NCBI GenBank assembly: GCA_035645145.1
Contig: DASQNC010000025.1
Span: 372,001-436,000 of the forward strand
Reading direction: 5' to 3'
Source of the DNA: Azospirillaceae bacterium
GTDB taxonomy: Bacteria > Pseudomonadota > Alphaproteobacteria > Azospirillales > Azospirillaceae
DNA: 64,000 nt
Positions 39,924 to 47,831 of this stretch are shown here, piece after piece; the first letter of the stretch is position 1; each line of letters starts with the position of its first letter. The translations under genes were made by a program, and so were the position numbers. The notes under the pieces are model-generated. The model was not told the DNA's origin and searched no databases. It saw only the letters and a program-made list of their open reading frames with translations.

Positions 39924-40439
39924 ATGGCGCAGCCGACGCTGCGCCAGGCGCATGCGGGGGATCTCGACGCCCTGCTTGAGATCGAGGCGGCTTCCTTTCC
40001 TTCGGACCAGCTCAGTCGGCGGGCGATGCGCCGCCTGATCGCGGACGGCGGAAAGATGATCGTCGCCCAGCAGGACGGCCGCGTCGTCGGCTACTGCTGC
40101 GTCCTGCGACGGCGGACCAGCCGGTCGGCGCGGCTGTATTCGATCGCGGTGCGGGCGGACACCGGCGGACGCGGCGTCGGCCGCGCATTGCTGGCGGCCG
40201 CCGAAGCCCTGTCGGTCGGCGCCGGCTGCACGTCGCTTCGGCTGGAGGTGCGGACCCATGAGACCCGCGCCGTCCGGTTCTACGAGGCGGCCGGCTACCG
40301 CCGCATCGCCGATCTGCCCGGATATTATGCCGACGGCGCCCCGGCACTCCGCATGTGCAAGGCGCTGATTCCGCCGACGGAGCCCTTCGACCAGACAGCG
40401 GTCCCGGCCGCGCCATCCCGAAAGGCCGCCCATGCCTGA
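39924..40439 (+). CDS. GNAT-family N-acetyltransferase
   Basis: 171 aa. The acetyl-CoA-binding segment reads AVRADTGGRGVGRALLAAAEAL, followed by SLRLEVRTHETRAVRFYEAAGYRRI, a RimI-like pattern. The ATG at 39924 (MAQPTLRQ) has GAGGAAGG upstream and is chosen over a frame starting 57 bp earlier. It overlaps the ATP-grasp gene by 8 bp. GNAT genes paired with this class of ATP-grasp ligase are known from comparative genomics; in many of them a C39-like peptidase is fused to the GNAT domain, and that part is absent here. Confidence 0.88.
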   Translation: MAQPTLRQAHAGDLDALLEIEAASFPSDQLSRRAMRRLIADGGKMIVAQQDGRVVGYCCVLRRRTSRSARLYSIAVRADTGGRGVGRALLAAAEALSVGAGCTSLRLEVRTHETRAVRFYEAAGYRRIADLPGYYADGAPALRMCKALIPPTEPFDQTAVPAAPSRKAAHA

Positions 40440-42075
40440 AGGTTTTCGCGCCCATACCCGGTATCGGAATCAGGATCTGCGCACGCAGGAGCCGGACGAG
40501 CGGGAAGGACCCGAGCAGCCCCCTCCCGGCCCTGCGGCGGAGGGTACGCCGCGCCCCGGCACCCCCGGGGCGGTCCAGAAGGGCGGAGCCGCCAAACCCG
40601 GGACCTCGACGCATGTGGTGATCGTCGACAAGCGGTCCGATTTCCGCTGGCCCGAAGACGGTTTGAGCATCATCACGGCCAAGGAGTACATCACCAGCCC
40701 CGATGCCGTGCGCCCCCGCAACGCGCGGGTGATCAACCTCAGCCGCAATGCGTACGAATACCTGGGCATCGGCTATTACTGCTCGTTGCTCGCCGAGGCG
40801 CGCGAGCACCGGGTGATCCCGTCCGTCAAAACCATCCTCGACCTGAGCCTGAAGACCCTCTACCGCCCCGCCCTGCCGGAGCTGGAGGAGCTTTTGCGCA
40901 AGCGCATCCGCCGGATGGCGAACCCGCCGGAAACCTCGTTCCACCTCTACGTCTTCTTCGGCACGGCCGAAGACCGGCGGTTCCAGGATGTGGCACGTCG
41001 AACCTTCGACCTGTTCCGGGCCCCACTGCTGAAGCTGTCGATCCGGTGGAAGGAGGATTGGATCATCCATGCGGTCGAGCCGCTGTCCGTGGATGCGCTG
41101 CGGCCCGACCAGATCGAGGCCGTGGGACAGGCCATGGATGCGTACACGCGGGCATCCTGGCGTGCGCCCAAGATCAAGGCGGCCGCCCGCTACACCCTGG
41201 CCGTTCTGCACAATCCGAAGGAGAAAATCCCCCCGTCCGATCCCCGGGCATTGCAAAAATTCATCAAGGCCGGCGAGGCGCTGGGCATCGATGTCGAGCT
41301 GATCGAGAAGAAGGACTACCTGCGGCTGGCCGAATACGACGGCCTGTTCATCCGGGAAACAACCGCTCTCGACGACCACACCTACCGTTTCGCCAAAAAG
41401 GCGGAAAAGGAAGGAATGCCGGTCATCGATGACCCCAATTCCATTCTGAAGTGCACGAACAAGGTCTATCTGGCGGAGCTGTTGAAGGCCAACAAGCTCC
41501 CCGCCCCGCGGACCGTGATCCTGGACAAGAGCCGGCTCGCCAGCTTGGAACAGGAATTCGAATATCCAATCGTGCTCAAGATCCCGGACGGATCCTCGTC
41601 GCGCGGCGTTTTCCGCGTCCGCACGCCGGACGAACTGCAGGCCACGGCCGCCATGCTGTTCGACGAGTCCGACGTGATCCTTGCCCAGGAATACATGTAC
41701 ACGGAATTCGACTGGCGGGTCGGCGTGCTGAACCGCCAGCCCATTTTCGTCTGCCAATACGAAATGGCCAAAAAGCATTGGCAGATTCTGCGCCACACCG
41801 CCAACGGCGGGGTCGAGGAAGGTGGCGTGAAGACCTTCCTGGTCGAGGACGCCCCCAAGGAGGTGGTGCAGCTTGCCGTCGCCGCGGCCGGCATGATCGG
41901 GGACGGCCTCTACGGGGTGGACCTGAAGCAGAACGAGAAGGGCCTGTTCGTCATCGAGATCAACGACAACCCGACAATCGACGTCGGCGTTGAGGATCAA
42001 AAGCTGAAGGACGACCTTTACCGCATCGTAATGCGGGAATTTCTCCGCAGGATGGACGCGCGCGCCGGAAGCTGA
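40432..42075 (+). CDS. RimK-like ATP-grasp ligase with N-terminal RLAN domain
   Basis: 547 aa. Residues 1-58 are a Pro/Gly-rich, likely disordered extension. Residues about 60-215 match the RimK-like ATP-grasp N-terminal (RLAN) domain. An ATP-grasp ligase domain fills about 265-540, with VLKIPDGSSSRGVF (Lys383, glycine loop 386-392), ILAQEYMYTEFDWRVGV and the metal-binding EINDNP (509-514). RimK relatives add amino acids such as Glu to proteins or small molecules; the substrate here is unknown. The 8-bp overlap with the GNAT gene and the SET gene before it suggest one modification or peptide-synthesis pathway in the cytoplasm. Confidence 0.88.
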   Translation: MPEGFRAHTRYRNQDLRTQEPDEREGPEQPPPGPAAEGTPRPGTPGAVQKGGAAKPGTSTHVVIVDKRSDFRWPEDGLSIITAKEYITSPDAVRPRNARVINLSRNAYEYLGIGYYCSLLAEAREHRVIPSVKTILDLSLKTLYRPALPELEELLRKRIRRMANPPETSFHLYVFFGTAEDRRFQDVARRTFDLFRAPLLKLSIRWKEDWIIHAVEPLSVDALRPDQIEAVGQAMDAYTRASWRAPKIKAAARYTLAVLHNPKEKIPPSDPRALQKFIKAGEALGIDVELIEKKDYLRLAEYDGLFIRETTALDDHTYRFAKKAEKEGMPVIDDPNSILKCTNKVYLAELLKANKLPAPRTVILDKSRLASLEQEFEYPIVLKIPDGSSSRGVFRVRTPDELQATAAMLFDESDVILAQEYMYTEFDWRVGVLNRQPIFVCQYEMAKKHWQILRHTANGGVEEGGVKTFLVEDAPKEVVQLAVAAAGMIGDGLYGVDLKQNEKGLFVIEINDNPTIDVGVEDQKLKDDLYRIVMREFLRRMDARAGS

Positions 42076-42079
42076 AATA

Positions 42080-42170
42080 AAGGTACTTACCTTATCTGCA
42101 ATTCTGTACGTTTTCCGATCAAGTCGTTAGAAAATATTATTTTATCCAGACCACGGAATCGTTCGTTCAT
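42080..42170. other. AT-rich intergenic segment after the ATP-grasp gene
   Basis: This stretch is far richer in A+T than its surroundings. It begins with an inverted repeat AAGGTA-CT-TACCTT (42080-42093) just after the ligase stop and contains GAAAATATTATTTTATCC. It may hold a terminator or promoter elements; no gene is visible. Confidence 0.4.
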
Positions 42171-42173
42171 CTT

Positions 42174-42199
42174 GGAACACCATTCCGATTGACCGCGTT
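42174..42199 (+). promoter_or_regulatory. EcfG-type (general stress) promoter upstream of the sigma gene
   Basis: GGAAC (42174-42178) and CGTT (42196-42199) are 17 bp apart, matching the alphaproteobacterial general-stress consensus GGAAC-N16/17-CGTT exactly. It would drive the ECF sigma gene through a leader of about 250 nt, suggesting autoregulation. Confidence 0.65.
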
Positions 42200-42454
42200 C
42201 TCCGGGCAACATGACAGGGACGGCGCGGGGTCTGATGGCCGCAACGGTCCCGGTGCTCCGCGAACCCTGTTCTCCATACGCGGGGGTCGTCCATGACGCC
42301 GAGACGCACGTCGAAGACGTTCTGAACACTCCCGCTGGCCCGACGCGACCCAGCGGCGGCCGGATCCAATCCCGAGGCGATGCCCGACGCGCGCACCTCA
42401 TGGGCGCGTAGGCCCCACAGCTTATCCGGCGCCATATCGGAGGAAGAGGTACAG

Positions 42455-42928
42455 ATGACCTATTCGTTCACGAAAGAGCTTGTCACCTGCATCCCCAGCC
42501 TCACCCGATACGCCTGCAAACTGACCCGCGATGCCGCCGCGGCGGAGGATCTCGTGCAGGATTGCTTGGCGCGCGCCCTTTCGCGTCAGCACCGGTTCGA
42601 ACCCGGCACCAACATGCAGGCCTGGCTGACCACCATGCTGAAGAACCTGCATTTCAACAATCTCCAGCGCGAGAAGCACATGACCAAGGTCGAGCTGTGG
42701 GACAGCGCGGCTTCGGTCGAGGCCTCGCAGATGTCCCGCCTGATGTTCCGGGACGTCGACCGTGCCTTCCGGAGACTGACGGTTTCCCAGCGCAAGGTGG
42801 TGAAGCTGGTCGCCATCGAGGGCCGCCCCTACCAGGAGGCGGCGGACACCCTCAACGTTTCCATCGGCACCATCCGCTCCCGGCTGTGCCGCGCCCGCGA
42901 ACGGCTGAACAATCTCGTGGCCGCATGA
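42455..42928 (+). CDS. ECF sigma factor (EcfG-like)
   Basis: 157 aa, only sigma2 and sigma4 regions. Sigma2 shows SLTRYACKLTRDAAAAEDLVQDCLARAL and FEPGTNMQAWL, the latter typical of EcfG/RpoE2 proteins. Sigma4 has RPYQEAADTLNVSIGTIRSRLCRARERL. An EcfG-type promoter lies upstream. NepR and PhyR genes, the usual neighbours of a primary EcfG, are not seen, so this may be a secondary EcfG. The ATG at 42455 has AGGAAGAGG upstream; in-frame codons before it belong to the leader. Confidence 0.88.
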   Translation: MTYSFTKELVTCIPSLTRYACKLTRDAAAAEDLVQDCLARALSRQHRFEPGTNMQAWLTTMLKNLHFNNLQREKHMTKVELWDSAASVEASQMSRLMFRDVDRAFRRLTVSQRKVVKLVAIEGRPYQEAADTLNVSIGTIRSRLCRARERLNNLVAA

Positions 42929-43033
42929 AGCCAGGGAGTACCGGTCCGGCGCGGAAGGGGGCGGCTTCGCAAACGATCCGCACCACCCATCCGCCGCCGG
43001 GTCGTTCACTCTCCTATTGAATGTGCCGCGGCC

Positions 43034-43891
43034 TTAGCCGTTGACCACCGTGCCCCCATTGGGATGCAGCACCTGCCCCGACATGTAGGAGCTGTCGTCT
43101 GACGCCAGGAAGACGTAGGCGGGCGCGACCTCCTCGGGTTGGCCGGGCCGCCCCATGGGTACGTCGCTGCCGAATTCCTTCACCTTGTCGTCCGTGAAGG
43201 TCGACGGGATGAGCGGGGTCCAGATCGGGCCGGGAGCGACCGCGTTCACCCGGATGCCGCGCTCGGCGAGGTTCATCGACAGCGACCGCGTGAAGGCCAC
43301 GATGGCCCCCTTCGTTGCGGAATAGTCCAGCAGCATCGGGCTGCCCTTGTAAGCGGTCACCGACGTCGTGTTGATGATGCTGGCCCCTTCCTTCATATGG
43401 GGGAGTGCCGCCTGGGTCAGGAAGAACATGGCGAAGATGTTGGTGCGGAACGTGCGCTCCAACTGCTCCGGGGTGATGTCTTCCAGATTCTGCTGCGGAT
43501 GCTGCTCGGCCGCATTGTTCACCAGCAGGTCCAGCCGGCCATGGGCATCCAGCATCTGCCGGACGGCGTTCCGGCACACCTCCGGATCGCCTGCATCGCC
43601 ACGGAAGGTTTGGCAGGTCTGGCCTTCGGCCTCGACCATGCGCCTGGTCTCGTCGGCATCCTCGTCCTCGTTCAAATAGAGGATGCCGACCTTCGCCCCC
43701 TCGCGGGCGAACAGGACCGCCACCGCCCGGCCGATCCCGCTGTCGCCCCCGGTGATCAGGGCCACCTTGTCCTGGAGCTTTCCGCTGCCGCGGTACTGCG
43801 GCCGCGACGACTGGGGCTTTGGACTCATCCGGTCCTCGCGACCGGGCTGCACATCCTGGTGCTGGGGAGGCAGGGTCTGGTCCTGCGGCAT
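43034..43891 (-). CDS. Stress-type short-chain dehydrogenase/reductase
   Basis: 285 aa. A hydrophilic N-terminal extension (about 1-40) precedes the SDR Rossmann motif LITGGDSGIGRAVAVLFAREGA, the NNAAEQHP segment and the catalytic YSATK with upstream Ser (NTTSV). The extended N-terminus and GGDSGIG are typical of YghA/YhdF-like SDRs often found in general-stress regulons. The substrate is unknown. An EcfG-like promoter lies 37 bp upstream of the start chosen at 43891 (MPQDQTLPPQHQ). Confidence 0.88.
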   Translation of the reverse strand: MPQDQTLPPQHQDVQPGREDRMSPKPQSSRPQYRGSGKLQDKVALITGGDSGIGRAVAVLFAREGAKVGILYLNEDEDADETRRMVEAEGQTCQTFRGDAGDPEVCRNAVRQMLDAHGRLDLLVNNAAEQHPQQNLEDITPEQLERTFRTNIFAMFFLTQAALPHMKEGASIINTTSVTAYKGSPMLLDYSATKGAIVAFTRSLSMNLAERGIRVNAVAPGPIWTPLIPSTFTDDKVKEFGSDVPMGRPGQPEEVAPAYVFLASDDSSYMSGQVLHPNGGTVVNG

Positions 43892-43927
43892 GGCTGGCAC
43901 CTCGCGTGTCGAGTGGAAGCTGCCTTC

Positions 43928-43952
43928 AACACCAAGCCGCGCGGCCCGTTCC
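43928..43952 (-). promoter_or_regulatory. EcfG-like promoter of the SDR gene
   Basis: On the minus strand GGAAC (43948-43952) and TGTT (43928-43931) are 16 bp apart, one mismatch from GGAAC-N16-CGTT. It is 37 bp from the SDR start codon. Confidence 0.55.
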
Positions 43953-43967
43953 GGTGTGCAGGGTATG

Positions 43968-43993
43968 GGAACCCGGGCCATGGAGCCCCTGTT
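43968..43993 (+). promoter_or_regulatory. Possible second EcfG-like promoter, divergent
   Basis: GGAAC (43968-43972) and TGTT (43990-43993) are 17 bp apart on the plus strand. It points toward the anti-sigma-like gene 155 bp away. The weaker -10 makes it less certain than the other two. Confidence 0.35.
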
Positions 43994-44148
43994 GAGGGGA
44001 GCAGATCACCACTGGCTGCCGGCCCGCTCCGGCACACGCGGTGAGAGAAAGACGGCACGGTTCCCATCGACAGTCGGTCGCGCTCGGCTCCACCATCATG
44101 TATCATGACGGGAACTCAGATAGCCAAATGCGGCTGGATCCGGGATCG

Positions 44149-44397
44149 ATGACCAAAGTGCGCATCAGGATAAGCGATTTGAGCGCCTATCTGGATGGCG
44201 CCAACCACCCCGAAACCACACCGGTCATCGAGGCCGCACTGAGCGTTGATCCGGATGCGGCCGCCAAGCTGCGCCTGTACCGCCAACAGGTGCAGGAGCT
44301 CCACAAACTTTATGACGGGGTCCTGAACGAGCCCATTCCGGCACGGCTGATGGACGTCCTCACCCGCAGCCGCACCAACGGCACCAAGAAGCCCTGA
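44149..44397 (+). CDS. Small soluble anti-sigma-factor-like protein
   Basis: 82 aa. The sequence ISDLSAYLDGANHPE followed by LSVDPDAAAKLRLYRQQ and LHKLYDGVLNEPIPARL matches the N-terminal sigma-binding domain of ECF anti-sigma factors. No HxxxCxxC zinc motif is present and there is no transmembrane helix, so the usual membrane-sensor half is missing. The EPIPARL end also resembles NepR, the general-stress anti-sigma factor. It may inhibit the nearby EcfG-like sigma. The ATG at 44149 (MTKVRIRISDL) is chosen; in-frame ATGs at 44128 and 44098 are possible. Confidence 0.65.
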   Translation: MTKVRIRISDLSAYLDGANHPETTPVIEAALSVDPDAAAKLRLYRQQVQELHKLYDGVLNEPIPARLMDVLTRSRTNGTKKP

Positions 44398-44559
44398 CAC
44401 GCCACCTCCTCCCCGAGCCGGGGCGACCTGCAACGCGTCCCGCCAGCGCGTGTGGCGTGGCTTAATCCACCCAATCATAAGAACAGCCCGGAAGGGATGC
44501 ACCGATGGGTGCGGATCGGCGGATGATGCTATAAGCCCGCGCCGAATTGCCGATCGGCG

Positions 44560-46074
44560 GTGAAGAACCCGAGCAAGCCGTTGCCCGTCGTTGTCTCAAA
44601 ACCCCGCATCGCGCGGGCCGTGCCGGTCGATGCCGGACCGATCCTGGTGTTTCGTGGGCGCCAGGCGGACCGCTGGCGCCTGTCGGTCGTCTTCATCCTG
44701 CGCGACGAAGCGGAACCACCCGACCTGCGCGTGGATGGCATCCGGTTGGCTGTGCCGCCGCGGTTCCTGTCCCGCATTCCCGAGCGAACGGTCTGGCGTT
44801 ACGACTTCGCAGTGGCGCGAGGCGCCGGGGACCAGCGCATCTCGTACGGCTTCGAGGACCAGATCGAGCGCTGGTGGCTGACCGTGCCGGCGTCGAACGC
44901 CGTACCGCGGCTTGCCTATGCCACATGCAACGGCACCGAGGACGTGGGGGCTTTCGCAACCAGGGGTTTGGTTCGCAATGCCCTTTGGTCCGATCTTCTC
45001 CGCACCCACCGCAGCGATCCCTTCCACCTGTTGATGATGGGCGGGGACCAAGTCTATGCGGACGGCGTCTGGGCCAGCCATCCCGACCTGGCTGTCTGGC
45101 GCGATCTGCCGTCACGCCGCAAGCGCCAGGCCCCCTTCACCGAGGAGATGGCCGCCGCGGCGGACCGGTTCTACGCGGACCTGTACACCGGCCTGTGGCG
45201 TCAGGCCGAGATGGCCGCGGTGCTGGCGTCGCTCCCGTGCGTGATGATGTGGGACGACCACGACATCTTCGACGGCTACGGGTCGCATCCGGACGAAATC
45301 CGCGAGGCCCCCGTATACCGGGGCCTCTACGGGATTGCCCGCCGGTACTGCGCCCTGATGCAGCTTGGCACGGCCCTGGACGAGCAGCCGGACTGCATCT
45401 GGGGTCGCGACCATGGCAGTTTCACCCAGGGCTTCGCCCTCGACGGTCTCGGAATCCTGGCGCTCGACCTGCGCACCGAGCGCACCCCCGGGCGCGTGCT
45501 GGGCGAGGAGACCTGGGCTGCGATGCCCGGCTGGCTGGCACGCTTCGAAGGTTGCCGGCACCTGCTGGTGATGTCGAGCACTCCGGTCGCGTTCCCGTCG
45601 GTCGCGTGGGCCGAGCGGCTGCTGACCTTTTGGCCGGGCCAGGCCGAGCTGGAAGACGATCTGCGGGACCAGTGGACCAGCGCCCATCACAGGATGGAGC
45701 ACCGCCGCCTTCTGGAGCTTCTGTTCGCCCACGCCGGGCGGACCGGCACCCACATCACCGTCGTGTCGGGCGAGGTGCACTTGGCCCATACCGGGATCAT
45801 GCGGTCGGGCGGGCATCGTATCGTGCAACTCACCTCGTCGGGCATCACCCATCCGCCCCCACCCCAGGCATGGGCGAACCTGCTGGAGCGGCTGGCAGGC
45901 TGGACCTCGTCGCTCCCGGGCGGCGTGGCCGTGGAGTTCCCGCCCTTGCCGGGGCGCGAAACCCGCTTCCACACCGTCCGCAACTGGCTGTCGCTGTCAC
46001 CAACGGGCGACGGCGGCATGGCGGCCCGCTGGCATATGGAAGGCGACGGGCAGTCCGATCCCTTGGCGCTTTGA
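44560..46074 (+). CDS. PhoD-like metallophosphatase family protein
   Basis: 504 aa. Metal-ligand motifs of the PhoD/metallophosphatase family are seen in LMMGGDQVYADGVW, MMWDDHDIFDGYGSHPDE and VSGEVHLAHTG. The N-terminal ~110 residues form a separate beta-rich domain. Unlike PhoD alkaline phosphatases there is no Tat or Sec signal, so it is probably cytoplasmic, and the phosphodiester substrate is unknown. The start is GTG at 44560 with CGGCGG before it. It converges on the TPR-methyltransferase gene. Confidence 0.85.
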   Translation: MKNPSKPLPVVVSKPRIARAVPVDAGPILVFRGRQADRWRLSVVFILRDEAEPPDLRVDGIRLAVPPRFLSRIPERTVWRYDFAVARGAGDQRISYGFEDQIERWWLTVPASNAVPRLAYATCNGTEDVGAFATRGLVRNALWSDLLRTHRSDPFHLLMMGGDQVYADGVWASHPDLAVWRDLPSRRKRQAPFTEEMAAAADRFYADLYTGLWRQAEMAAVLASLPCVMMWDDHDIFDGYGSHPDEIREAPVYRGLYGIARRYCALMQLGTALDEQPDCIWGRDHGSFTQGFALDGLGILALDLRTERTPGRVLGEETWAAMPGWLARFEGCRHLLVMSSTPVAFPSVAWAERLLTFWPGQAELEDDLRDQWTSAHHRMEHRRLLELLFAHAGRTGTHITVVSGEVHLAHTGIMRSGGHRIVQLTSSGITHPPPPQAWANLLERLAGWTSSLPGGVAVEFPPLPGRETRFHTVRNWLSLSPTGDGGMAARWHMEGDGQSDPLAL

Positions 46075-46084
46075 TGCGCAGCGG

Positions 46085-47287
46085 CTATTCCACCGGCGCG
46101 GAAGAACTCACGGGCCGGCGCAGGACGCACAACAACCCCTCCACCGGCTGGCCACGGTCATGCCTGGGCACGCAGGGCCGTAGCAGCTCGACGGCCAGCC
46201 CCGCTTCCGCGGCCGAGCGGCGGACGTAGGTCTCGCCGTGCCGGAATCTCCGTCCGGGACCGAGCACCGGTGCCTCCTCCCCCCGCTCGACCGTGAATGC
46301 GAACAGGCCGCCCGGTCGCAGCGCCGTCGCGGCTGCCGTGAAACAAGGCACCAGATCGCCGACATAGACGAGCACATCGGCGGCCACCACAAGATCCCAA
46401 TGCCCCGGCCGCGCCGCCAGGGCCTGCACGGCTTCGGCCTCGGCCAGCTCGTCGTAGATGCGGCGGTCCGCCGCCTTCCCCAGCATCCGCGGGGACAGAT
46501 CGACGCCCGCCATGAACCGCGCGAACGGGCGGAACGCCAAACCGGCCAAACCGGTCCCGCACCCCAGGTCCAAAACGTCCAGCCCCCCGGCGCCGACGAA
46601 CGGCGCCACGGCAGCTCGGAGCTGCTCCGGGGCACGGTAGCGAAGCGTTCCGGTCAACTCGGCATCGAACCGGTCGGCGTACCGATCGAAAAGCGCCCGC
46701 ACGAAGGCCGGCGGCAGCTCGTCCCCGGCTTGGTCGAGGTGGGCCAGCCCGTCACGTGCGCCGGCCGCATCCGCATCCCGGGCCAGGGCGCGGTGGAACG
46801 CCGCCCGCGCCTTCCCGTACTCTCCCAGCGCCGCCCACGCCCGTCCTTCCGCGGTCGGGATCGCCGGATCCTCCGGGAAGCGGCGGGCCGCCGCCTGCAG
46901 AACCTCGGCCGCATCCGCCGGTTCGCCCGCGGCCTCGAGGGCGGCGGCCAGACCCAGCGCGGTTTCCGCCGCCGGGTCGAGGGACCATGCCTCACGCCAT
47001 TCGTGCACCGCCTCCGAAGCCCGTCCCGCGGCGCCGAGGGCGAGCCCCCGTAGACACCGGGCCGCCGCGCGGCCCGGCCGCCGGGCGACCTCGGCATCCG
47101 TCACCGAAAGCGCACCGTCGATGTCGCCGGCGGCGATCAGCGCCGCCACCTGCCGCTCCCGCCAGCCGAAATGCCATGGTTCCGCGTCGGCCGCGTCGGC
47201 GAAGGCAAGGGCCGCTTCGGCAGCGCGCCCTTGGGCGAGCAGAATCTCGCCGGGATGCTCCGGATCAGGGCGGGTCTCGTCCGTCAT
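46085..47287 (-). CDS. TPR-repeat SAM-dependent methyltransferase
   Basis: 400 aa. The N-terminal half (about 10-190) consists of TPR-like helical pairs (AEAALAFADAADAEPWHFGW, then ALGEYGKARAAFHRALARD). The C-terminal half is a class I methyltransferase with the SAM motif VLDLGCGTGLAG, the acidic motif MAGVDLSPRML and DLVVAADVLVYVGDL. This fusion is known in proteobacteria, but the methyl acceptor is not. It stands alone, with a 540-bp gap on its upstream side. Confidence 0.85.
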   Translation of the reverse strand: MTDETRPDPEHPGEILLAQGRAAEAALAFADAADAEPWHFGWRERQVAALIAAGDIDGALSVTDAEVARRPGRAAARCLRGLALGAAGRASEAVHEWREAWSLDPAAETALGLAAALEAAGEPADAAEVLQAAARRFPEDPAIPTAEGRAWAALGEYGKARAAFHRALARDADAAGARDGLAHLDQAGDELPPAFVRALFDRYADRFDAELTGTLRYRAPEQLRAAVAPFVGAGGLDVLDLGCGTGLAGLAFRPFARFMAGVDLSPRMLGKAADRRIYDELAEAEAVQALAARPGHWDLVVAADVLVYVGDLVPCFTAAATALRPGGLFAFTVERGEEAPVLGPGRRFRHGETYVRRSAAEAGLAVELLRPCVPRHDRGQPVEGLLCVLRRPVSSSAPVE

Positions 47288-47831
47288 GGCGACGTCACTC
47301 GTCCAAGGGGGTCACAATGCCTGTATGGGCGATAGCGGTCCGGCCTTCAATGTCCGGCCCGGCGAACGCCGGGCCAACGGTTCCACGCGTATCCGCGACC
47401 ACCGGATGGGTCCGGACAAAACCACCTGTCCGGCAGCGGTAATCCCGGACGGATGATTGACTTAATTCGATCGAATTCCGGGAAGCAAAGACTCGGCACT
47501 GGTACGTCCAAAGAACAGGCGCAATCCACAGCGACCGGCTTCGCAATCAGGATTTCCCACAGCTCCACCGCCGGTTCGTTACCTCTCCGGCACCGGGCCG
47601 AGCCCGTCCTGGAAACTGCGCCGAAACAACCACGGATCGTTAGGGGTAGGAGAAGGAGGTTGACTCACCGGTCGTATTCTGGAAAACAGACCGCCGGCCA
47701 CGGGAATTCCTCCCATGGCTGTGCAACCGAGGGAGCGGCTGCCGGACACGTCACGGCGCCGACATGAAGACCGGGCCCGGCCTGGTCCTGACCCGCCGCC
47801 ACTGGCGGCATCGGCCTGGGAGGGCTGCCTC
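47288..47831. other. Divergent regulatory gap with a palindrome
   Basis: About 540 bp between the divergent methyltransferase and transglycosylase genes. I see no supported gene. It contains a perfect 14-bp palindrome (47464-47477) in a less GC-rich part, and GGGAGGG just before the transglycosylase ATG. An AGGAGG near 47655 has no suitably spaced start codon. Confidence 0.5.
47464..47477. promoter_or_regulatory. Perfect 14-bp palindrome, possible operator
   Basis: AATTCGATCGAATT is fully self-complementary and sits 2 bp after a TTGACT (47457-47462). It lies within the divergent intergenic region and could bind a dimeric regulator. No -10 box at correct spacing from the TTGACT is evident. 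Confidence 0.35.

Noticed and set aside
42211-42411. 66-codon leader frame before the ECF sigma gene, tested as a NepR candidate
   Set aside because: It lacks the LR..Y..V..EP.P pattern of NepR and has no good Shine-Dalgarno.
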